Source: Lachnospiraceae bacterium
GTDB taxonomy: Bacteria > Bacillota > Clostridia > Lachnospirales > Lachnospiraceae
Assembly: GCA_016280355.1 (NCBI GenBank)
Contig: JAEEGO010000192.1
Coordinates: 1-32,983, forward strand
Direction of reading: 5' to 3'
Length of the DNA stretch: 32,983 bases
The stretch's first letter is position 1; each line of letters opens with the position of its first letter. The notes under the pieces were generated by a model. It made no database searches. It was given only the letters and a program-made list of their open reading frames with translations, and was not told the DNA's origin. This document shows, piece after piece, positions 25,716-32,939 of this stretch. A program made the translations under genes and the position numbers.

Positions 25716-25973
25716 ATGAATGCTGAATTTATGGATGTAAGGGAGACCTCGAAGGTACTCGGGGTATCGGAACGGTCGGTCAGGGATCACATCCGATCGG
25801 GAGACTGGAGCATACCGTATATCGAGAGCGGCAACAGGATCCTCATCTTCCGTCACAGGTTCTACCGGGATTTCCTCGGATACGGGGGCGGACTTGCCGA
25901 AAGGAACGATATTATCCATACGCAGGATGTAACGGCGAACGACACGAACAGAAGAAAGGCGGTATCGATGTGA
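25716..25973 (+). CDS. HTH/excisionase-family DNA-binding protein
   Basis: MDVRETSKVLGVSERSVRDHIRSGDWSIPYIESGNRILIFRHRF. Confidence 0.75.
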   Translation: MNAEFMDVRETSKVLGVSERSVRDHIRSGDWSIPYIESGNRILIFRHRFYRDFLGYGGGLAERNDIIHTQDVTANDTNRRKAVSM

Positions 25974-26338
25974 AAGACATCACAAAGGACGATGTGATAG
26001 CATACTTCAAGGAAAAGAAAGCGACTGAGTTCGATTCTCCCGTGTATATAGCGGTGCATGACGGGGACGGTATCCTGCAGTGTACGGGCGGATGCGATGA
26101 GAGCGATTTGGTGCTGCTGCTGATCCTACATATGAGAACGGTGCATCGTATCATGAAAAACAACAAGGAATACTTTGCAGGCGGGCAGCTCGCGGAGGAT
26201 GACCGGGATTTCCTTGATTTGGTCGATACCCTATATATCAAGAGCAAGAGAAATTTCCAGAAGTATTTTGAGCAGGGCAAGGCCAAGACGACAATAACCG
26301 AAATACCGAGGTGGATGGATGATGGCCCACGGGGATGA
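25970..26338 (+). CDS. hypothetical early protein
   Basis: 122 aa ORF, ATGTGA overlap. Confidence 0.6.
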   Translation: MKDITKDDVIAYFKEKKATEFDSPVYIAVHDGDGILQCTGGCDESDLVLLLILHMRTVHRIMKNNKEYFAGGQLAEDDRDFLDLVDTLYIKSKRNFQKYFEQGKAKTTITEIPRWMDDGPRG

Positions 26339-26588
26339 AACAGAGACCGATATAGTGGATGTCGGATACAGCAAGAGGTTCGACCTTTGGCGGATGAGGG
26401 ACGAGGTCGAAAAGCTGTGCCGCAGGGCAGAAACAGCAGAGGATGAGATAAAAACGCTTGAAATGCGGCTGCATACTCTTGAAACAGACCTCAGAGTGCT
26501 GACAAGGATGGTGAATGATGATACTCGTAAACGGATGGGAGAGTGTCCGATCACAGGAGACGGTGTGCAGGCGATCTGCCCGACATGA
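26319..26588 (+). CDS. hypothetical coiled-coil early protein
   Basis: 89 aa ORF overlapping upstream gene. Confidence 0.5.
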   Translation: MMAHGDETETDIVDVGYSKRFDLWRMRDEVEKLCRRAETAEDEIKTLEMRLHTLETDLRVLTRMVNDDTRKRMGECPITGDGVQAICPT

Positions 26589-26737
26589 ACGGATCGCAGC
26601 GAGGAAGGACAACATCAGAAGGGCGCGGGCATGGGCAAGGAGAAACCACAGGTATTTGCTTATCATGTGGGAGCGGTACGGATGCCGCTTACGGCATCCG
26701 ATGCCTTCTGAGGCATCCAAAGAAGGAGGAACAGACT

Positions 26738-26944
26738 ATGACGGTATCACAGAAAGCGGCACTGGAGAAGTACCTTGCAGACCTTGACGGTGCAAAGGAC
26801 TCAATCGCTCTCTACCTTCAGGAAGACATGCTGAGAGGTGCCATGCAGCTGCTCCTTGACACTGAGGATATGACATACAACGAGTATGAGGAGTACGACA
26901 ACAGGCTGCGCACGAAGGTTTGGAGCAAGGAGAGGTGTCTGTGA
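26738..26944 (+). CDS. hypothetical early protein
   Basis: ATG 26738 after AGAAGGAGGAACAG; 68 aa. Confidence 0.6.
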   Translation: MTVSQKAALEKYLADLDGAKDSIALYLQEDMLRGAMQLLLDTEDMTYNEYEEYDNRLRTKVWSKERCL

Positions 26945-27156
26945 TGAAGAACGAGAACAAGAAGATGTTCATCAGCACGGTGGAGAATGCACTGATGCTG
27001 TATTCAAGAGAGAATATCGCACAGCTTGAATACTGGGTGTGCAATGGTGATGAATACATCACCGTGAAGTACACAACAGGGTTTGAGAAGACGATAAACA
27101 TCACAGGCGACAGCTGCGTTGCGGTCATGTATGATCTGTACCGGGCGATGATATGA
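26944..27156 (+). CDS. hypothetical early protein
   Basis: ATG 26944 after GGAGAGG; 70 aa. Confidence 0.55.
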   Translation: MKNENKKMFISTVENALMLYSRENIAQLEYWVCNGDEYITVKYTTGFEKTINITGDSCVAVMYDLYRAMI

Positions 27157-27172
27157 GCAGAAAGGGGAAAAA

Positions 27173-27763
27173 ATGCTTACATCACATTGTTCTATTGTCA
27201 GTTCAAAGGGCAAAAATGGTGATTTCCATTATGTTTACAGTCCTGTCGGATATAAGGAAAAGGGGAAAAGATTGAATCTTGGATGTTTTAGAACCCATAT
27301 AGATGCTGAAATATTCAAATATGAATGGGAGACAGCACATCGTGAACTGTGGGAAAAGAATCATCAGTCATATAAGATAGAGCTTCCGAAAATGGAAAGA
27401 CGTTCGCCTGGTGAAGGCTCTATAAAGATTAGAAACGGGAAATTTCAGGCTACGGCTCCAAGAAATAAAAAGAAGGGCTGGAGCGAAGAAATTCTCGGCT
27501 TATATGACACTTATGAGGATGCAGACAAAGCAATCAAAGAACGTAACAAAGAACGTGAAGAACATAATGTATCTTGCAACCCTCTTTCAAGCAAACCTCT
27601 TATGGATATCTTACGAGAAAGAGCTTTAGGCGGAGATGAGAAAGCACTCGACCTGCTGATAAAGAAAAGCACTATAAAAGAATGTATGGATTACTTACGA
27701 GTATTAGCTTTAGGGGGATATGAGAAAGCTTTAGACTTGCTGATAAAGGAAAGCAAAAAATAA
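27173..27763 (+). CDS. putative AP2/integrase-arm-like DNA-binding protein with C-terminal repeats
   Basis: Two beta-rich segments resembling integrase arm-binding domains, plus duplicated LR..ALGG.EKALDLLIK.S. Confidence 0.6.
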   Translation: MLTSHCSIVSSKGKNGDFHYVYSPVGYKEKGKRLNLGCFRTHIDAEIFKYEWETAHRELWEKNHQSYKIELPKMERRSPGEGSIKIRNGKFQATAPRNKKKGWSEEILGLYDTYEDADKAIKERNKEREEHNVSCNPLSSKPLMDILRERALGGDEKALDLLIKKSTIKECMDYLRVLALGGYEKALDLLIKESKK

Positions 27764-27766
27764 AAA

Positions 27767-27798
27767 ATCACTGCTCGGAAAGGAGACCGAGCAGTGAT
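27767..27798 (-). terminator. strong hairpin; terminator in minus orientation
   Basis: ATCACTGCTCGG-AAAGGAGA-CCGAGCAGTGAT (12-bp stem); T-rich tract follows on the minus strand. Confidence 0.65.
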
Positions 27799-27879
27799 CA
27801 TAAGTGGGATAGTGGTACTATATTAATCAACCACCAATATTATACCACTTTTCCTGAGAAATGTCAAGGGGTAAGGAAC

Positions 27880-28563
27880 ATGAACAAAAGAAAACGCTCT
27901 GCTGAAATCCGAATAAGGGGAGAAGCAGGGAAGGCGACATTCAGCCTGTTTATGACTGTATACGCTGCGATATGTGCCATATCGGGCGCAAAGATGGCGG
28001 ACGGCATGGCTGTCGCTCTGAGAGACACGGGAATGACGGAAGAGGTCATACAGGCCGAGGCTCAGAGCGCGGAATGCACAGCGCCTGCCCGCCGGACGGC
28101 AGCGGATACCTGTCAGAGCCATACGGAGCACACGTTGGATGTGCCTTCGGGTGATACGGCGTTCAAGAGCTATATGAGCTGGCGGACGATAACCAACAAG
28201 GACAGCAGCCAGTACAAGCTGCAGAAAAGATGCTGGACGGATGCCAACGGACTGCGCAGGTACAAGACATACTATGTGGTAGCCCTGGGCAGCTACTACA
28301 CAGATCACATCGGGGAGCGGTTCCGTATAACCACCACGGAAGGGAATGAGTTCGAGTGCATCGTCGGCGATTTCAAAGCCGACAGGGACACCGACGGGAA
28401 TAACCAGTACACACCGATGGACGGGCGCAAGTGCGTGGTGGAGTTCGTAGTTGACACGTATATCCTCGACAAAACTGCGAGGAAGATGGGCGATATATCG
28501 TACATCGAGGGCTTTTCAGGGAATATAGAGAGCATAGAGAACATGGAGGGACAGATGGTATGA
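27880..28563 (+). CDS. membrane-anchored protein with RlpA/3D-like beta-barrel-type domain
   Basis: N-terminal hydrophobic anchor; YYVVALGSYYTDHIGERFRITTTEGNEFECIVGDFKAD. Confidence 0.55.
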   Translation: MNKRKRSAEIRIRGEAGKATFSLFMTVYAAICAISGAKMADGMAVALRDTGMTEEVIQAEAQSAECTAPARRTAADTCQSHTEHTLDVPSGDTAFKSYMSWRTITNKDSSQYKLQKRCWTDANGLRRYKTYYVVALGSYYTDHIGERFRITTTEGNEFECIVGDFKADRDTDGNNQYTPMDGRKCVVEFVVDTYILDKTARKMGDISYIEGFSGNIESIENMEGQMV

Positions 28564-28814
28564 TAGATTATGAAAAAGCAGCCGAGATAACACGGCAATA
28601 TAACGACAGGCTCAGAATGATCACCGATGAATACAATGCAAGGATAAAGACTGCCGCTCCCGATGCACATCCGACAATGGCAGATAAATTCCATGTACAA
28701 TACAGCGTGGATAAGGTATCTGAGGGGTTCGAGTTCTGGCACAGCTATGACGACAATGAATTCTACAGCAAGATCATAGACGGTGTAAAGTTCGTGGAGG
28801 TGCTGAAAACATGA
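28560..28814 (+). CDS. hypothetical early protein
   Basis: 84 aa, ATGA overlap. Confidence 0.55.
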   Translation: MIDYEKAAEITRQYNDRLRMITDEYNARIKTAAPDAHPTMADKFHVQYSVDKVSEGFEFWHSYDDNEFYSKIIDGVKFVEVLKT

Positions 28815-29215
28815 CTGACAGGGATATCTGCAGGAAGTGCATACATTCATACTTCACCTCGTACACTCACTTCGAGTACTGCAACTATCTGGATGACACC
28901 GGGAACAGGCGGCCGCATGACGGCGATGTGTGCTATGGCTACGAGGAAACCAATGGTAAAAAAAAACGGAGGAGATCAACTCCTCCACCGAAACCAAAGC
29001 GGAATAAGCGTGCAGTGAAGGCTCCAGAAGATGTGCAGATACAGCAGGATACACAGATACAGCAAGCTGCACTGATACAGCAAGCTGTATCTGTCATCCG
29101 CAGGGAGCGGGACAAAGATGTGCGGGCGGCGGCTCAGAGGATCCGCAATAAGATGTTCGATGAGATGACTATGTGGACACAGCACATGGGGGATAATGTA
29201 AACAGGATAGTGTGA
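28811..29215 (+). CDS. hypothetical Cys-containing protein with IQQ repeats
   Basis: CRKCIHSY...CNYL...DVCYGYE zinc-binding-like N-terminus; basic linker; QIQQ repeats. Confidence 0.55.
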   Translation: MTDRDICRKCIHSYFTSYTHFEYCNYLDDTGNRRPHDGDVCYGYEETNGKKKRRRSTPPPKPKRNKRAVKAPEDVQIQQDTQIQQAALIQQAVSVIRRERDKDVRAAAQRIRNKMFDEMTMWTQHMGDNVNRIV

Positions 29216-29225
29216 GGAGATCATC

Positions 29226-30101
29226 ATGAGTGAGATGAAATGGATCAAGATCGTGACGGATATAGTGGATGATGAAAAGATGCTTATGATAGAGATGCTG
29301 TGTCCTAACGGTGCAAAGCGTGATGCGGTGCAGCTGATGTGGTTCAACGTGCTCACTCTTGCGGGCAAGCTCAACGAAGGCGGACGGCTCGCGGTCAACG
29401 GGATACCTATGGACACAAAGGCTCTCGGGAAGAAATTCAGGCGGACGACACGAACAGTCGAGTTCGCCATCGGCCTGTTTATGAAGCTGGGCATGATAAG
29501 GCAGGACGAAGACGGGGCCTATTGTGTCACAAACTGGGGCAGGTACCAGTCGGATATGTCGGACAGGTCGGAATATCAGCAGGAATACTATCAGAAGAAC
29601 AAGGACAAGAAGAAGACAAAGCCTTCAACATCTTCAACAGTTGAAAATGTTGAAAATTCAACAATTTCAACAGGACAGAATAAGAATAAAGAAATAGAAG
29701 AAGAAATAAATATATCATCTTCTGACGAAGATGATATATCGGCGGCAGCTTCGTCGGCTGAAAAGGTCGTTGAGAGTTACAACAGGATATGCACATCATA
29801 TCCGAAGGTAGAAAGCATCACCGCAGTACGCAGAGATCAGATAGCAGCAAGCATGAAGGAACTGAAAGCAGATACGGGATTTTATGAGAAGATCTTTCAT
29901 AAAGCCGAGAAAAGCGCCTTTCTGAAAAACAAGAAGGGCAAAAAATGGGTGACGGGCTTTGACTGGATGATACGACCTCAGAACGCAGTGAAAATACTTG
30001 AAGGCACATACGATGATACGAAGAACGATCATATCTATGACGGTGATGAGATACAGGAACAGCTCCTGGCACAGTTCAGGGATGAGGAGGCAGTATCATG
30101 A
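29226..30101 (+). CDS. phage replisome organizer / replication initiator
   Basis: 291 aa; N-terminal WIKIVTDIVDDEKMLMIEMLCPNGAKRDAVQLMWFNVLTLAGKLNEGG; C-terminal FYEKIFHKAEKSAFLKNKKGKKWVTGFDWMIRPQNAVKILEG. Confidence 0.9.
   Translation: MSEMKWIKIVTDIVDDEKMLMIEMLCPNGAKRDAVQLMWFNVLTLAGKLNEGGRLAVNGIPMDTKALGKKFRRTTRTVEFAIGLFMKLGMIRQDEDGAYCVTNWGRYQSDMSDRSEYQQEYYQKNKDKKKTKPSTSSTVENVENSTISTGQNKNKEIEEEINISSSDEDDISAAASSAEKVVESYNRICTSYPKVESITAVRRDQIAASMKELKADTGFYEKIFHKAEKSAFLKNKKGKKWVTGFDWMIRPQNAVKILEGTYDDTKNDHIYDGDEIQEQLLAQFRDEEAVS
29624..29671. repeat. origin-type iterons (six TTCAAC/GTTGAA copies)
   Basis: Copies at 29624, 29633, 29640(rc), 29649(rc), 29657, 29666. Confidence 0.8.
29710..29739. 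repeat. 13-bp perfect inverted repeat downstream of iterons
   Basis: ATATATCATCTTC-TGAC-GAAGATGATATAT. Confidence 0.85.
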
Positions 30102-30367
30102 CTATCAACGAATATGCGGTATTGGCACACCTGATAGAATGCCTGTATGCAGGCTATGAAGGCGATTATACAAACGAGTTCTCTGTGCGTGCATGGCATG
30201 ATGCCCTTGAAGATATTGACTTTTATGATGCAAAGAAAGCTATAAAAGCACACGCAAGAACATTCAGCGAACCGCCATCAATAGCCGAAATACGCAAATT
30301 TGTCAAAGTATACAGGCTTTATAAGATTTGGGCAGCCGGGAGAAAATACGGTGAGGAGCATTCATGA
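30098..30367 (+). CDS. probable helicase loader (SPP1 G39P / G40P-loader-like)
   Basis: Size, synteny after replisome organizer, ...FSEPPSIAEIRKFVK pattern. Confidence 0.55.
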   Translation: MTINEYAVLAHLIECLYAGYEGDYTNEFSVRAWHDALEDIDFYDAKKAIKAHARTFSEPPSIAEIRKFVKVYRLYKIWAAGRKYGEEHS

Positions 30368-30735
30368 TATACAAACCGCATAAGGAAAACAAGTTCCACA
30401 ACATCAAAAGCAAAAGGGACGGTATAACCTTCGACAGCAGGGCGGAGGGCGACAGGTACAGGCAGCTGCAGCTCCTTGAAAAATCGGGGAAGATACGCGA
30501 CCTGTGCAGACAGACCAAGTATGTGCTCATCCCGGCACAGTACAGGTATGTGGATGGGAAGAAAAAGCTCATTGAACGCGAGGCATACTACAAGGCTGAT
30601 TTTGATTATTACGAAGTCGGGAGCGGGCGGCATATCGTGGAGGATGTGAAGGGGGTCAGGACTCCGGAATATATCCTCAAGCGGAAGCTGATGCTGTCAG
30701 AGCATGATATACAGATCACGGAGATAGACGCATGA
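30364..30735 (+). CDS. DUF1064 family protein
   Basis: ITFDSRAEGDRYRQLQLLEKSGKI...YKADFDYYEVGSGRHIVEDVKGVRT. Confidence 0.88.
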   Translation: MIYKPHKENKFHNIKSKRDGITFDSRAEGDRYRQLQLLEKSGKIRDLCRQTKYVLIPAQYRYVDGKKKLIEREAYYKADFDYYEVGSGRHIVEDVKGVRTPEYILKRKLMLSEHDIQITEIDA

Positions 30736-30980
30736 AGATAGATGCTGTCAAGAGAAATCTCGGACGGGACGTGCTGGTGAACAGTCCGCGTTTTGAACAG
30801 GGGACTGTGATGCGGCTCAATGCCTATATTTTCAGATATGCCGATATGGCTGCTGCGCCTTATGCGGAATGCAGAAAGTCAAAGGACGGGTATTATCACT
30901 CGGTGGAAGTCCAGGACATGAGGACAGACAGGGCCGTGTATATCGTAGGACTTGAACAGATAGAGGAGATTGATGCATGA
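30732..30980 (+). CDS. hypothetical protein
   Basis: 82 aa ORF, ATGA overlap. Confidence 0.55.
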   Translation: MKIDAVKRNLGRDVLVNSPRFEQGTVMRLNAYIFRYADMAAAPYAECRKSKDGYYHSVEVQDMRTDRAVYIVGLEQIEEIDA

Positions 30981-31543
30981 ACAGTGTTATGCTTATAGGA
31001 CGGCTCACATCAGAGCCCGATGTGCGGCAGGGGCAGTACGGGGCTGTGGCACACTACACACTTGCTGTGGATCGGGGAAAGAACAAGCAGGGGGAGCAGG
31101 AGACGGATTTCCCGCGCTGTGTGTGCTTCGGGAAGTCTGCGGAGTTCGCGAGGGATTATCTTCACAAGGGAATGAAGATAGCTGTTGAGGGTTCTATCAA
31201 GACAGGCTCCTATCAGGCGCAGAACGGACAGACTGTATACACCACAGAGGTGCAGATACGAAGGCACGAATTCTGTGAGAAGCGGTCGGATGCTCAGATA
31301 GCATCCGATCAGCCGCAGTCACAGAGTTATCACCCGCAGCAGAACTATCCTCCACAGAATAATTTTCGACCCAACGGGAGCGGATATCAGCAACAGCAAT
31401 ATCAGCAGGCTCCTCAACAGAATTATCAGCAGCAGCCGCAGCAGTATCCGCAGCCACAGTATGCTGCACCTCTTCCTCCTGCACAGCAGCCTATGCCGCA
31501 GGGATTTGAGGAGGTAATAAGCGATCAGCCGCCGCCGTTCTGA
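30977..31543 (+). CDS. ssb: single-stranded DNA-binding protein
   Basis: MNSVMLIGRLTSEPDVR...VAHYTLAVDRGKNKQGEQETDFPRCVCFGKSAEFARDYLHKGMKIAVEG; Q-rich tail. Confidence 0.95.
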   Translation: MNSVMLIGRLTSEPDVRQGQYGAVAHYTLAVDRGKNKQGEQETDFPRCVCFGKSAEFARDYLHKGMKIAVEGSIKTGSYQAQNGQTVYTTEVQIRRHEFCEKRSDAQIASDQPQSQSYHPQQNYPPQNNFRPNGSGYQQQQYQQAPQQNYQQQPQQYPQPQYAAPLPPAQQPMPQGFEEVISDQPPPF

Positions 31544-31553
31544 GGAGGATACC

Positions 31554-31724
31554 ATGAATGCAGATCAGTACAGGCGCACACAGAGGGCTAAACGGTATCA
31601 ATGCACCAAATGCGGCAGAGACCTGGAGAGCCGTAACTTCATGATGTGTGTTGCCTGCAGGATGAGAGCTAAGGAATATATGCGGAAAAATCGGGCAAAA
31701 AGCACAGAAAGCCCGAATAAATAA
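31554..31724 (+). CDS. 56-aa zinc-finger-like protein
   Basis: MNADQYRRTQRAKRYQCTKCGRDLESRNFMMCVACRMRAKEYMRKNRAKSTESPNK; SD GAGGAGG; below ORF-track cutoff. Confidence 0.7.
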   Translation: MNADQYRRTQRAKRYQCTKCGRDLESRNFMMCVACRMRAKEYMRKNRAKSTESPNK

Positions 31725-31772
31725 TAAAAATCGGGACAGTAGCCCGAATTTAGTTCGATTTAACGGGAGATA

Positions 31773-32174
31773 ATGCAGATGGCTGTTAATCCGAAATCAC
31801 TTGAAAATCTTAAAAAACACACGACCGAAGAGCTGAAGGCATACGGGAGCTACGGCGGGAGAGTGAAGGCACAGAAACAGAGGGAGCGGAAGGCTGCAGC
31901 GAATGCAGCCATAGAAGCAGCTGCTATACTGAACAAGGCTCTGCCGAAGGATCTGAAAAAGGAGCTCGATGAGCTCATCGGCATGGATGAGCCCACATAC
32001 AGGACTTATGCGCTGGGTTTGCTGCTTGCCATATCGAGAGAGGGTGCAAAGGACAGCGACCGCATAACGGCGATAAAGAGTCTGTTCGAGTATGCGCGTG
32101 AAGATCCTGACTATGAGATCAGGATGAAGGATCTTGAAATAAAAAAGCAGCGTGCGGATAACGAGGAGTTCTGA
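31773..32174 (+). CDS. probable terminase small subunit
   Basis: 133 aa helical basic protein (GSYGGRVKAQKQRERKAA...); adjacent to HNH at the genome end. Confidence 0.5.
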   Translation: MQMAVNPKSLENLKKHTTEELKAYGSYGGRVKAQKQRERKAAANAAIEAAAILNKALPKDLKKELDELIGMDEPTYRTYALGLLLAISREGAKDSDRITAIKSLFEYAREDPDYEIRMKDLEIKKQRADNEEF

Positions 32175-32219
32175 TGGCGGCGAAACGCCGCAGTTATTTC
32201 ACAGCTTTATGTCTTTATC

Positions 32220-32301
32220 GGAGGAAAAATGTTTGCATTAAGGACATTTTATCAGTCATAGGAGGAAAAATGTTTGCATTAAGGACATTCTATCAGTCAA
32301 A
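32220..32301 (+). repeat. 41-bp tandem duplication of SD + start codon
   Basis: GGAGGAAAAATGTTTGCATTAAGGACATTTTATCAGTCATA then GGAGGAAAAATGTTTGCATTAAGGACATTCTATCAGTCAAA. Confidence 0.95.
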
Positions 32302-32932
32302 GGACTGGTGTGCTTTCCGGGAGCGGCTCATACATGAGCGGACGGATGACAATGGTGAGGTCATATGCGCACACTGCGGAAAGCCGATATATAAGAAATA
32401 CGACATCATCGGGCATCATATCAAGGAGCTGACAGAGGACAACGTGAATGATGCACTCGTTGCGTTCAATCCCGATAACGTTGAGCTGATACACTTCCGC
32501 TGCCATAATATCAAGCATCAGAGATATGACGGATTCCGACAGTATGTGTATATCGTCCACGGTGCGCCTTGTGCAGGAAAAACCACCTGGGTGATCAACA
32601 ATGCATATGATGATGATCTTATTGTTGATATGGACAGGCTGTGGGAGAGCGTGTGCTTCCGTGGAAGAGAAGACAAGCCGAACAGGCTCAAAGCGAACGT
32701 GTTCGGCTTGCGGGACTGCCTCATCGAGCAGATAAAGCTCAGGAAGGGCAAATGGCGGAACGCCTATGTGATAGGGATGTATCCGCTTGCATCGGAACGG
32801 GACAGGCTGTGTGAGATGCTTGGTGCGCGGTGCATACACATCGACACCGACAAGAGCGTATGCCTGTCAAGAGCTGTCAACGATGACTGGTGCGGATACA
32901 TCGAGGATTACTTTGAGGCGTTCACTCGTTAG
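32270..32932 (+). CDS. HNH endonuclease fused to P-loop kinase-like domain (alternative start 32174)
   Basis: CAHCGKPI...DIIGHHIKEL...NPDNVELIHFRCHN (HNH) followed by VYIVHGAPCAGKTTWV (Walker A). Confidence 0.85.
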   Translation: MFALRTFYQSKDWCAFRERLIHERTDDNGEVICAHCGKPIYKKYDIIGHHIKELTEDNVNDALVAFNPDNVELIHFRCHNIKHQRYDGFRQYVYIVHGAPCAGKTTWVINNAYDDDLIVDMDRLWESVCFRGREDKPNRLKANVFGLRDCLIEQIKLRKGKWRNAYVIGMYPLASERDRLCEMLGARCIHIDTDKSVCLSRAVNDDWCGYIEDYFEAFTR

Positions 32933-32939
32933 GTGTGAG

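Noticed and set aside
29624-29671. CRISPR or simple microsatellite
   Set aside because: Units are 6-7 bp in both orientations with ~9-bp phasing, fitting initiator iterons inside a replication gene.
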